Source of the DNA: a virus
IMG/VR virus record: IMGVR_UViG_3300046028_009783
Coordinates: 1-56,380 of that record
Length of the DNA stretch: 56,380 nt
Direction: 5' to 3' (one strand)
In this document: positions 1-8,472 of the stretch, one piece after another
Layout: every line of letters starts with the position of its first letter
Position numbering within the stretch: the first letter of the stretch is position 1
Made by a program: the position numbers and the translations under genes
The notes under the pieces: generated by a model
Database searches by the model: none
The model's input: the letters and a program-made list of their open reading frames with translations, nothing else
What the model was told of the DNA's origin: nothing

Positions 1-2240
1 TAATTGGATTGTGTAGCTCCATCTATAGTAATAGAACTTGATTTTAGATATTGAATCCCATAATCATTTTTATTACCTATAGTTAAAGTATAAGTATTAG
101 TAGTTGTATAAGTAGTTAAACTATTAGCATCTAAACTACCTGTTTCTCTAGTTAAATTTAATACCCACCAATCATCATTATAAATTGGAATGTTTATTGG
201 AGTTGAATATATAAAATTATTACCATCACTTAACCCAAAACTAACATCACCAAAAGAACCTGAGTCTTGGGTTACTTTTATATGTTTGTAGTTACTTTCT
301 AGAATAGATTGAGTTGGATATGTACCGTTTAATTTAAATCTATATTCTATAGTATCAGGAAATATACTTAAACCTGTATCTAGATATTGTTTATATGAAG
401 ATCTGAAAGGTGATTGTATATATGAGCTACCACTGAGATTTAAACTATAGTTAAATTTAGGAGTGATTTGTTCTATTGTATCTAAATCTTTTCTATTTCC
501 ACCATATTCTTTAATTTTTAATATTGTATCGGGAATACCGAAACAATTAATTAAAGAACGTAATCCTCTTCTTGTACCTTTAGTTTTAAGTAAATAAGGT
601 AAGTTGTGATATATCCTTTTATATGTTTCTTTTACGATATCATTATCAGGAATAGTATTATTAGAAGCTGTTATATAAGTATCTATTAAATATGAGCCTG
701 TAGAAGGTAAAGTACTATTGTTAGAATCAATTCCTAATAAAGATAAATATAAATCTTCTTGATTTCTTGAATTAGTATAAAGTTTAATACCAAAATTTCT
801 TAAGGTATCTGCTACTAAATCCTTAGAAATACCATAATCAACTCTATTATCTGCAACTTGTAAATCAGTAATATCTTTGATGTAGGTCCAAATATAATCA
901 TAATGTTGACCTAACATTGCAGAGAATAATTCTAAATTAGCATTTTGAGAATCTTCTTTTATAAATTCAGGGAAGTTATTCCAAATATAATTTTTATTCT
1001 CAATATCATAATTATCTGCATTTACTACAGCACCACCATAATAAGGAGAAGTATAATCAGTTGATCCAAACCAAACTAATGATTCTGGGTTTGTAGGAGA
1101 TAAATTAGTATAAGGCTTAACTGATCCTGATTTGGGCCAAGAATAACTCCCAGATTCATAATATAAAAAATATTCATATCCATCAAATTTTTCAATAAGA
1201 GTATTTAATTGAGTTTGTAAGTTAAGTACACTTGCTGAAGTGTAAGTTCTACTTGAAGATATATTTAAACCATTTATATTATTAATATCTGATTGTAGGG
1301 ATTGGATTTGAGTTAACTTATATTTAAAATTTTCCAATCTTTCTCTAGCAGATGAAAAATGAACAAAATTGTTAAAATCAGTGTAATCAACTGTAATTTC
1401 AATACTTTTTTCCTCTAACCAAGACTGTAATTGTTGATATGAAGAAGAAACGTTAGAACTTAATAAAGAAGATAAATTTAAGTAAGGTGTAGTTAAATTT
1501 GTCTTTTCTACTAATCCAATATTAATATTAGGTCCTCTTAAAGGAGTAGTATCAGGAGTAGCTTCAGCTATAAATTCGGTATTTACTTCAAAAACATAAG
1601 GTTCAGAAATACTTTCTACTACCCAAAAAGTATCTTTTAATCTGAAATCTGGTGGAAGTGGTTCGTATAATTTAATATATAAACTAGCATAGGATTCATT
1701 TGAATTATCAAATGCCACATTTACTCCAATAAGAGTTTTATTATCACCAAAATTTAAAAGAAAATCCGAATAGAAGGCTCTTGAATTTCTTTCAGAAATA
1801 AATGTTAAATAGGATTGTCCTAAGTCAGTATATGAAATTGAGTTATTAGAAACTTTAAGTTCAGTTCTATCTGAAGATATTTCTGATATGAAGAATGGAA
1901 GAGTATAAGAACTAAAAAATAATTGTCTGTAAAAATTATAAATTATCTCATATCTTCCTAATCCAATCCCAAATGATTCTAAATCCGCTTTAGGATCTAA
2001 TTCAACTTGATCATAAAGAGAAGTACCTTGGATTGTTTGTCTTGTAGTATAATTTTTAAAATCATATGCAGAGTTTAACACATCACCATTAGGAGATATA
2101 ACATGCACTTCTACTTTATCCTCAGGTAAACCAAACTCTTTATTAATGTTTAATGAATTTAATAAGGATTCATCACTAATTTTATAGTCTTGGTTTATAA
2201 ATTCAGTAGGATCAAGTTGGGATATATTTGTAATTTCCAT
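1..2240 (-). CDS. Large virion structural protein, LamG-like C-terminal part (partial)
   Basis: The reading frame is open from the ATG at 2240 to the window edge (about 746 codons), so the C-terminus lies outside. The N-terminus has a phrase typical of large phage structural proteins (NINKEFGLPEDKVEVHV). The middle holds YHNLPYLLKTKGTRRGLRSL followed by CFGIPDTILKIKEYGG, which I associate with tail or baseplate proteins of large Bacteroidota and marine phages. The last visible 130 residues (IEYRFKL, DWWVLNL) look like a concanavalin/LamG sandwich, suggesting glycan contact. The start overlaps the stop of the upstream gene (TAATG). It is the last gene of the visible structural operon. Role as tail or baseplate part is inference. 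Confidence 0.75.
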   Translation of the reverse strand, partial: MEITNISQLDPTEFINQDYKISDESLLNSLNINKEFGLPEDKVEVHVISPNGDVLNSAYDFKNYTTRQTIQGTSLYDQVELDPKADLESFGIGLGRYEIIYNFYRQLFFSSYTLPFFISEISSDRTELKVSNNSISYTDLGQSYLTFISERNSRAFYSDFLLNFGDNKTLIGVNVAFDNSNESYASLYIKLYEPLPPDFRLKDTFWVVESISEPYVFEVNTEFIAEATPDTTPLRGPNINIGLVEKTNLTTPYLNLSSLLSSNVSSSYQQLQSWLEEKSIEITVDYTDFNNFVHFSSARERLENFKYKLTQIQSLQSDINNINGLNISSSRTYTSASVLNLQTQLNTLIEKFDGYEYFLYYESGSYSWPKSGSVKPYTNLSPTNPESLVWFGSTDYTSPYYGGAVVNADNYDIENKNYIWNNFPEFIKEDSQNANLELFSAMLGQHYDYIWTYIKDITDLQVADNRVDYGISKDLVADTLRNFGIKLYTNSRNQEDLYLSLLGIDSNNSTLPSTGSYLIDTYITASNNTIPDNDIVKETYKRIYHNLPYLLKTKGTRRGLRSLINCFGIPDTILKIKEYGGNRKDLDTIEQITPKFNYSLNLSGSSYIQSPFRSSYKQYLDTGLSIFPDTIEYRFKLNGTYPTQSILESNYKHIKVTQDSGSFGDVSFGLSDGNNFIYSTPINIPIYNDDWWVLNLTRETGSLDANSLTTYTTTNTYTLTIGNKNDYGIQYLKSSSITIDGATQSN

Positions 2241-2581
2241 TATTTGGATATTGTTAAATCATTTATGGTTTGCTGTAATGTTAAGTTTTCAAGTCGTAAT
2301 TGATTAATCTCATCTAATAGAGCATCTATTTCTCCTGCATTTTGATTAACACCAGTATATTCTGTACTTCTTCTAATTAATTCTAAATGTGAATTTATAT
2401 CTCCTTCTACAGGGATTTCATAAAATAAGTCATTATATGCCTGAAAAAATTCATTTATGTTAATAGCATTATCTTCTATAACTGTTTGAGGTTGCAATAA
2501 TTGAGAAAATTGAGTATCAATTACATTTAAATATGTAACCTTACCATAAACTGTTTTATTTAATTTAATTTGTTCCGCCAT
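2240..2581 (-). CDS. Small tail/baseplate-associated protein, unknown
   Basis: 113 residues with no family I recognise. The last 35 residues (IDALLDEINQLRLENLTLQQ) form a heptad-like stretch that could make a short coiled coil. Both ends overlap neighbouring genes by TAATG, so translation is probably coupled to the DNRLRE-like gene upstream and the large structural gene downstream. Position in the middle of the structural operon suggests a virion or assembly role, but the sequence itself does not show it. Confidence 0.75.
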   Translation of the reverse strand: MAEQIKLNKTVYGKVTYLNVIDTQFSQLLQPQTVIEDNAININEFFQAYNDLFYEIPVEGDINSHLELIRRSTEYTGVNQNAGEIDALLDEINQLRLENLTLQQTINDLTISK

Positions 2582-3612
2582 TATCTAACTATTTTAAAAT
2601 AATTTGACTCATCATCTATAATTATAATTTCACCATTTGAAAGTATAGTTTTAATTAAAATTTGATAATATCTTTCAGGTTCTAAACCATTCATATATAA
2701 TTTAAAATAATTACTTGTATTATCACAACTTACTTTAGTAGAAACAATATTAAAATCTACTATAATTTCATCAGTTTTTACATCTTTTAATGCCCAATAT
2801 GTAGTTGGGGGTAAAGCCTTTACATTTAAATATACTGATGATGTGGAAAAAGCACGAGCAGGGAATGTATCTCGGCATTTTATTCTAAAAGTATAGACAG
2901 TATTTTCTTCAAATTCTACTTTATTATTAGATATTACAGGTATAAAATTTGATGTAGTAATTTGAGTTAATGAAGAATTATATATACTATCATCCCATCT
3001 AAATTCTAATTGGGGTGGATATATAGTATGAGTATCCATTGAAAAGAATCTGGTAATTAAAGGAGTAGTACTATTTTCTATACTAGAAGAAAGTTTTAAT
3101 AATATACCATAATTGGGGATTGAACTTGAATACCATAAATTAGTGATAGAAGTTAAGTTCATATCAATATCTTTACTATCAGTATAAATAAATGATTGCG
3201 AAGTAAATGAACTTGTAATAAATGAACTACCAGAAGAAGCCCAATTTGTACTACCATTACTAATCCATGTACAACCATCAGTTGTTATAGGAGTATTGGC
3301 AGATCTACCTAACCCCATAATCCAACTTTGAGAAACAGGATATCCTAAAATTGTATAATCTATAGGTAAAGTAGCAGTAGCTAAAAATAATTTAAGATAT
3401 GAAGTAAAATTACTTCCACTTATTTTATTATTAATTACATCGGTTATTTGAGAAGTAGGAAATTGAATTAACGCTCGTGTTACATCAGCGTTTATAGAAG
3501 TAATCTCAGTTTCATTTGATACCTCTAAAATTTCGTCTCTACCAAAATTTTGAGTATTACGATATGATGAAATGAAAGTATCTTTTTCAGGAAATATTTT
3601 ATAAACAGCCAT
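2581..3612 (-). CDS. DNRLRE-like virion protein
   Basis: 343 residues. The N-terminus (MAVYKIFPEKDTFISS, then NFGRDEILEVSN and RALIQFP) matches the pattern of DNRLRE-type beta domains, where an extracellular beta-sandwich protein begins with a promise of tandem strands and a conserved F/L-I-x-F core. The rest is rich in Ser, Thr, Asn and Ile, as in phage tail-fibre and baseplate decorations. It starts about 20 bases downstream of a late-type promoter motif and is followed by two coupled structural genes. Probable surface-exposed tail component; the exact T4 counterpart is not clear. Confidence 0.65.
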   Translation of the reverse strand: MAVYKIFPEKDTFISSYRNTQNFGRDEILEVSNETEITSINADVTRALIQFPTSQITDVINNKISGSNFTSYLKLFLATATLPIDYTILGYPVSQSWIMGLGRSANTPITTDGCTWISNGSTNWASSGSSFITSSFTSQSFIYTDSKDIDMNLTSITNLWYSSSIPNYGILLKLSSSIENSTTPLITRFFSMDTHTIYPPQLEFRWDDSIYNSSLTQITTSNFIPVISNNKVEFEENTVYTFRIKCRDTFPARAFSTSSVYLNVKALPPTTYWALKDVKTDEIIVDFNIVSTKVSCDNTSNYFKLYMNGLEPERYYQILIKTILSNGEIIIIDDESNYFKIVR

Positions 3613-3627
3613 AAATCTAATATATAA

Positions 3628-3638
3628 TATAAATATAC
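3628..3638 (-). promoter_or_regulatory. Late-type promoter motif
   Basis: On the minus strand the sequence reads GTATATTTATATT, about 16 to 26 bases before the ATG at 3612. It matches the (T)AATATTTAT / TATATTTATA motif found ahead of many late-class genes in this window and lacks the TTCG prefix of the early promoters. Confidence 0.5.
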
Positions 3639-3653
3639 ATTAGGTGAATTTTT

Positions 3654-3749
3654 TTATTGCTTATTTCTTTTACTATCTACTATTAGTATCAATATTAAAA
3701 ATACTACTACACCTACCATTAAGTAATATCCTGTTAACCCCCCATCCAC
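3654..3749 (-). CDS. Possible 31-residue membrane peptide (or in-frame extension of gp6)
   Basis: The 160 bases after the gp6-like gene contain a frame that starts with GTG at 3749 and encodes a hydrophobic stretch (YYLMVGVVVFLILILIV) ending in a basic tail (DSKRNKQ). It is in the same frame as gp6 and separated from it only by the gp6 TAA and eight codons, so it could also be a read-through extension. No ATG start is available except an internal one giving 21 residues. The composition is that of a single membrane-spanning peptide. Existence as a gene is uncertain. Confidence 0.35.
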   Translation of the reverse strand: MDGGLTGYYLMVGVVVFLILILIVDSKRNKQ

Positions 3750-3773
3750 TATAATTAAATTATCTGTTAAATT

Positions 3774-5651
3774 TTAAAAAGTAACTACTCTCCCTTGAAT
3801 ATCTGTTGTTAAGTTTTTTACTTCAAAAATACTAGGGTCTAGTGAAGGATATAAAATATTATTAATAGTTGCTCCTTTAATATCATAAGCATATTGTGAG
3901 TAACCTGAATTAGTTCCTGCTTTATTTACTATATTTACTTTTTGTACTGTTTGTACTCCTTCGACTTGGTCTAAAGTACTGTAAATATCAGCAATTAAAA
4001 TAGGTTGGTTAATTTGCCATTTATCTATACTAAAATATGATTGTAAAGTAGTTAAGCAGTTATTTATAACTAATTTTCCATTATAGTTTGGTCTAACTAC
4101 TACATCAAAATCTACTCCAATATTAATAATAAAAGCATCTTTTATATTAACACCATCAGTTATCATTCTGTATTCAGAAAGAAATGTTTTTATATTTTGT
4201 TTTAAAGCAGGACTAGAAACTGTTAAATTACCTGTAGAATTTCTAGATAAAATATAGATTGAAATAGCATTTGGGTTTTGAGTAGCTAATAAATCTGTTG
4301 GATAGTTAACACTAATCCCCATATCTTGAGTAACAAATGCTTTAGAAACTAAACCATATTTAGAAGGTAAAGATAAAGTTCTAATAATATAGTCATCATT
4401 AGTTATAGTTCTTAACTGTGTAGGATACATAGCTAAAGAATTTTGTCTTATTTCTTCATTTGTATCTCCATCTCCTCCTCCTACAGCAGCATCATCATTA
4501 TTAAAAGCTAATGAATTAATTACTGTTGTTTGCATAGCAGGATCTAACCCACTACCTGCAAATGAATTTGTTCCTCCAATACGATTAGTTAAAGTATTTG
4601 AAGGTATATTTGATGTAGCTCCTCCTCCTTTTAAGTAAGTTACTGTTAAAGTAGTATTTGAAGGGGCTAAACCATAAGTTTGTGTATATAAGAAATTGGA
4701 TGGATCCCAAGCAGTAGTCATTTTATCTACTCCATAAGGTAATCCTAAACCAATATTATCTGGGTTTGGTGTTATTTCTTCATCAGCTCCTGATGATACA
4801 CCTGGGCCAAATTGTAACTCTAAGGTATTATTAGTTTTAAAACGAGAAATAAATCTTCTAGGTACTTTTCTTAGTTTAAGTAAATATGGAGTTGAATCAT
4901 TATATTGTGATAAACTAGGATCATTTGTAGCAGTATTTTCAGTAGCCTCAAAAATAGTATCTTGAGCTAAGTAAGGTACTTCATACCATTTATTATTATC
5001 AGAATCAACTACATCTACTATAGAAATTACATTATTATCAGTAAGAGTAACGGTAGGATAACGTTCAGGATTACCAAATGTAAATGTTGTTGTAGTTAAA
5101 GTTCCAGCCGTAGCTTTCACTGTTTTTTGTAATAAATAAAATAAGGGATTACCATTAATATCATAACTATAAACTGAAATTTCTGTAGAAGTTGATCCTG
5201 AGTTAGAAAAATCTACTTTATCTGTTATATAAAAAGGGACATTTCCATTTCCATTAGTTTGTAATTGTGTTCCTTCTTCTAATATTAAAGCATAATTAAA
5301 ATCTGGTATATACTGGCTACCAGATATAGTTGAAGGAATAACTTGAAATACATTAACATCAACTGAGGCGGCACTTGTTACTTTAGGTTGATATCCAAAG
5401 TTATAAGCTAGGGCTAATAGATTTTTCCTTTGCTTAGCAAATTGTAAGAAATTTTCTTGAATTTGATTATCAGTATAAAATGATAAAACATCTCCAACAT
5501 ATGAAGCCATTTCAATAAGCATCATACCTGGAGATGCCTCTGAAAAATCATTATATGTGTTTGGATAATAAATTTTAGCAAAGTTAACTAACTGTGCTTT
5601 TAAACTATCAAAATCACGATTTAAATATTGTACTGTTTTTGAATTAGCCAT
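3774..5651 (-). CDS. 6: Baseplate wedge protein, gp6-like
   Basis: 625 residues with the hallmarks of the T4 gp6 / baseplate-J family: N-terminal TVQYLNRDFDSLKAQLVNFA, then SEASPGMMLIEMASYVGDVLSFYTD near residues 38-62, and a long beta-rich body with GDGDTNEEIRQNSL and NDDYIIRTLSLPSKYG near residues 395-440. In T4, gp6 dimers form the inner ring that ties baseplate wedges together around the hub. It overlaps the start of the gp25-like gene by 8 bases, and gp25 is also its structural neighbour in T4 baseplates. Length is close to T4 gp6 (660 residues). Confidence 0.92.
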   Translation of the reverse strand: MANSKTVQYLNRDFDSLKAQLVNFAKIYYPNTYNDFSEASPGMMLIEMASYVGDVLSFYTDNQIQENFLQFAKQRKNLLALAYNFGYQPKVTSAASVDVNVFQVIPSTISGSQYIPDFNYALILEEGTQLQTNGNGNVPFYITDKVDFSNSGSTSTEISVYSYDINGNPLFYLLQKTVKATAGTLTTTTFTFGNPERYPTVTLTDNNVISIVDVVDSDNNKWYEVPYLAQDTIFEATENTATNDPSLSQYNDSTPYLLKLRKVPRRFISRFKTNNTLELQFGPGVSSGADEEITPNPDNIGLGLPYGVDKMTTAWDPSNFLYTQTYGLAPSNTTLTVTYLKGGGATSNIPSNTLTNRIGGTNSFAGSGLDPAMQTTVINSLAFNNDDAAVGGGDGDTNEEIRQNSLAMYPTQLRTITNDDYIIRTLSLPSKYGLVSKAFVTQDMGISVNYPTDLLATQNPNAISIYILSRNSTGNLTVSSPALKQNIKTFLSEYRMITDGVNIKDAFIINIGVDFDVVVRPNYNGKLVINNCLTTLQSYFSIDKWQINQPILIADIYSTLDQVEGVQTVQKVNIVNKAGTNSGYSQYAYDIKGATINNILYPSLDPSIFEVKNLTTDIQGRVVTF

Positions 5652-6057
5652 TGTTGAAATTTATTGAAATTTCGTCTTGTATGTTAGTATTAAGTATAGA
5701 ATATGAAAAATATACTTGTATTAAATTCTCATCAGGCGACGCGTTTACTGATAAATTATTTAATCTTATTTGGGGGAAATATTCTTGTAAACCAAAAGAT
5801 ATGATATCTTCTATATTTTGAGCAGTACCTTGAGATATTTGTTCAAATAATTGTTCTCTTATACCTGCTCCAAAAATTGGATTCATTATTCTTTCTTTCT
5901 TTCCTGTAAGAAAAAAATTTAAAATATTAGATTTAACAGCATCCTTAGTAGTATAAGTAATATTTAACCCAGTTGGACCATCAAAAGGAATTTGAATCCC
6001 AACACCTTTACTAGGTGATAGATCTAATGGATTTATATTTACTGTATTATACGCCAT
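5644..6057 (-). CDS. 25: Baseplate wedge protein, gp25-like
   Basis: 137 residues, the usual size of the gp25 family. The central part (VKSNILNFFLTGKKERIM, NPIFGAGIREQLFEQ) holds the conserved family core, with the E-R-x-x-x-P-x-F-G pattern shared with T6SS TssE. In T4, gp25 sits in the wedge core with gp6 and gp53 and nucleates sheath polymerisation. The gene overlaps its upstream neighbour by TAATG and its downstream neighbour gp6 by 8 bases, so the three are probably translated together. Confidence 0.9.
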   Translation of the reverse strand: MAYNTVNINPLDLSPSKGVGIQIPFDGPTGLNITYTTKDAVKSNILNFFLTGKKERIMNPIFGAGIREQLFEQISQGTAQNIEDIISFGLQEYFPQIRLNNLSVNASPDENLIQVYFSYSILNTNIQDEISINFNNG

Positions 6058-6545
6058 TAAATGCTACCTTTTTCTTTTAAAGCACCCATAAATTTAGAAA
6101 AATCAGGTACTACATCAATACTTACATCATTTATATCTCTAACAGGACCTTGGGATTTAATCATTTCATCTACTGTAGCTACTACAGGAATATTAGAATC
6201 ACCACCTATCATTCCAGGTGCACCTCCAGCCCATCCTACTGCTTGAGAGGCATTAAATTCACCTCCATTTAAAGTTCTCCATTCACCTGCTTGAGCAGTT
6301 TCATTTAAGATATCTAACATAGGATTACCTGTAGAAGGAATTGGTTTTCTTTCTTCAGAAATTATATCTGAAAATGATGGTTTATAAGTAGATTCTACTT
6401 TAGAATAAGGTTGAGTAGATTTATTTTCGGTTAATTTAGGTTTATTAGCTGATTTAACCGCCTCAAGTAAAATGTCTCTCATTTCTTCTTGAATAGCTTT
6501 CTTAACTTCTTCTCTAATTACTTTTCTGAATGCATCTAATTTCAT
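6057..6545 (-). CDS. Unknown protein in baseplate operon
   Basis: 162 residues. The N-terminal third is strongly helical and charged (FRKVIREEVKKAIQEEMRD), and the rest is rich in Pro, Ser and Gly and probably disordered, ending in SKFMGALKEKGSI. No known domain is visible. It starts 10 bases after a late-type promoter motif and overlaps gp25 by one base pair pattern (TAATG), so it is co-expressed with gp25 and gp6. A virion scaffold or assembly role would fit the position but is only inference. Confidence 0.75.
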   Translation of the reverse strand: MKLDAFRKVIREEVKKAIQEEMRDILLEAVKSANKPKLTENKSTQPYSKVESTYKPSFSDIISEERKPIPSTGNPMLDILNETAQAGEWRTLNGGEFNASQAVGWAGGAPGMIGGDSNIPVVATVDEMIKSQGPVRDINDVSIDVVPDFSKFMGALKEKGSI

Positions 6546-6547
6546 AC

Positions 6548-6559
6548 ATATAAATATTT
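6548..6559 (-). promoter_or_regulatory. Late-type promoter motif
   Basis: Minus-strand sequence TTAAATATTTATATG lies immediately before the ATG at 6545, leaving almost no leader if transcription starts downstream of it. It matches the AATATTTAT late-type motif. Confidence 0.4.
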
Positions 6560-6575
6560 AATATTAAAACTTATT

Positions 6576-8042
6576 TTAATCTGGTGTTACTGGACCGTCG
6601 ATTGTATTATCGGGATTATATCCTATTTGGGTTACTATATCTGTTATATCTTGATCTGTAGGTGAATCATTACCTTGATCACTTGTTCCCGTTTGACCTT
6701 GTTTATCAATATAAAATTGTCCTTCTTTAATCAAAACTTGATCATCTGTAGCATAAGTACCTTTACCTTCATATTGAATAATACCTCTTTGATCAGCTAC
6801 TATTACTCTTCTTCTCAGTAAAGAAATACCTTCATCAACTACTTCTTCTTTTATTATATCGATCGCATACCCATTATATACTGAAGGTAATACTGCATTT
6901 CCGTATTGCGCGGTAGGGAATAATTCATCTAATGTAGCTAAACTATTATTTAATGAATCTATTCCTCCTTGTACAGCATCTAATAATCCTGTATCTCCTG
7001 AAGTATAACTACATTCTCTTAAATTTTTATATAAAATATTAAGACCTGTTAAAATTCTAAGAATTTCTTTTCTAATTCTACCTATTTCTAATAGTACTAC
7101 TCCTGTTAAAAAACTAGATATAGTATCAACTAATTTTTCTAAATCATTAATAAAAACTGTAGCTGTAGAAAGGGTATCTGCTTGGGTATTAGTAGAAGCG
7201 TTAGTTTGTGAAATTACAGGTGATCCTCCTCCTCCTACTGCTAAGGGTACAGCTAAACGTTTTAAAACTTTCTTTATGAATTTATAAACTTTAATTAATA
7301 CATTAATAATTCTTAGAATACTATTCATAAGTTTAACTATTTTTTGTATTTGAACAATTGCTCTATCAACTGTTTGAACTTGTCTAATTAAAAATGCTAC
7401 ACTTTCTTTAAACCTTTGAGGTTGAATTATACCTGCTAATTTTTTATTTAATTCATCAGCATTTTTAGATATAATATTATTAGCAATATTAATTGGACTC
7501 ATAAATGGAGTTAATTTCCTTGCAAATGATCTTAATAAAGTAACTTTAGTTATAATTAATTGAGTAGGATCAGCAGCAGCTCCAACTACATCACTAGTAG
7601 CTACTAATACTAGATTTAATTGCTGAATAGTTTTTACTATACCTTCTCCACCAGGAATTATATCAACTAAATCATCAGGTGGTACTATATCTTCTAAAGC
7701 TAATCTAATTTCTTCAAGAGCTGATTGGTATGATAATAGTCTTGCTCTATATTGTTCATCGGTTTCTCCAGGTAATTTACCAGGAGTTAATTTATTTTCA
7801 ATATTATTTACAAATTGAGTTATTTTTAATCCAAATTGTAGAAGTTTACTTTCTAAAAGACCACCAGGTGGCATAGCTTTAGTTAAAATATAACCTAAAG
7901 GATTACAAAAATCAATAGAATTTATTTCCCTTAATACAGCATTTATCCTGAACAAGACATCTAATACCTTTTCAGTACCATCGTTTATCCTTTCAGGTGC
8001 GATTTCGGTTAATATTCTAGATAAGCCAGCAGGTATTCTCAT
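6576..8042 (-). CDS. Putative baseplate or tail protein, helical
   Basis: 488 residues, largely alpha-helical with long amphipathic segments (residues about 200-265: VDRAIVQIQKIVKLMNSIL and following). A Gly/Ser/Thr-rich linker near 270-290 precedes a second helical block, and the C-terminal 120 residues are beta-rich (RRRVIVADQRGIIQYEGKG). No signature of a named T4 protein is evident. It overlaps the start of the downstream-coordinate neighbour by a single base and sits between gp5-like and gp25 genes, so a tail or baseplate structural role is likely. Confidence 0.75.
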   Translation of the reverse strand: MRIPAGLSRILTEIAPERINDGTEKVLDVLFRINAVLREINSIDFCNPLGYILTKAMPPGGLLESKLLQFGLKITQFVNNIENKLTPGKLPGETDEQYRARLLSYQSALEEIRLALEDIVPPDDLVDIIPGGEGIVKTIQQLNLVLVATSDVVGAAADPTQLIITKVTLLRSFARKLTPFMSPINIANNIISKNADELNKKLAGIIQPQRFKESVAFLIRQVQTVDRAIVQIQKIVKLMNSILRIINVLIKVYKFIKKVLKRLAVPLAVGGGGSPVISQTNASTNTQADTLSTATVFINDLEKLVDTISSFLTGVVLLEIGRIRKEILRILTGLNILYKNLRECSYTSGDTGLLDAVQGGIDSLNNSLATLDELFPTAQYGNAVLPSVYNGYAIDIIKEEVVDEGISLLRRRVIVADQRGIIQYEGKGTYATDDQVLIKEGQFYIDKQGQTGTSDQGNDSPTDQDITDIVTQIGYNPDNTIDGPVTPD

Positions 8043-8470
8043 TATAATGTATAAGTTTTATCAGATTTAATACCTTTGATTTGTGTTTTAAGTCTTGTAA
8101 CAGATTTTATTAAACTGTTTCCTGCTGTTCTTATTACAGGAATACCTACTCCATTACTATCTTTAGCTTTAGAAAGTTTTTGACCTAAATTATTTAAGTC
8201 ATCTAACATATCTATTAATAGAGTTTCTAAATTATCCCCTTTAATAGCAGGTTGTGGTTTAGCTGTATCGGTTTCTAATCCTAGATAAATTTTTTTAGCA
8301 TTAACTACCATATCTCCATCGGCATCAAAGTTAATTGTACCTGCAGAAGAAAAACCAATTGCTTGTTTAGCAAATAAAAATACAGAATCATCCTTAGAGT
8401 TAAGAGTAACTCTTCCAGAATTAATTATTATTTGGTCTCCTAAATAAGGAAAATCAGGTTTATAAGCCAT
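8042..8470 (-). CDS. Beta-helical spike-like baseplate protein
   Basis: 142 residues. Residues 12-65 show short repeating strands (INSGRVTLNSKDDSVFLFA, GTINFDADGDMVVNAKKIYL) of the kind found in the C-terminal spike of gp5/VgrG-like proteins, where alternating hydrophobic residues build a triple beta-helix. The remainder is helical with LLIDMLDDLNNLGQKLSKAK. The gene directly follows the OB-fold gp5-like gene, so the two may together replace T4 gp5. This is inference from context and repeat appearance. Confidence 0.55.
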   Translation of the reverse strand: MAYKPDFPYLGDQIIINSGRVTLNSKDDSVFLFAKQAIGFSSAGTINFDADGDMVVNAKKIYLGLETDTAKPQPAIKGDNLETLLIDMLDDLNNLGQKLSKAKDSNGVGIPVIRTAGNSLIKSVTRLKTQIKGIKSDKTYTL

Positions 8471-8472
8471 AT

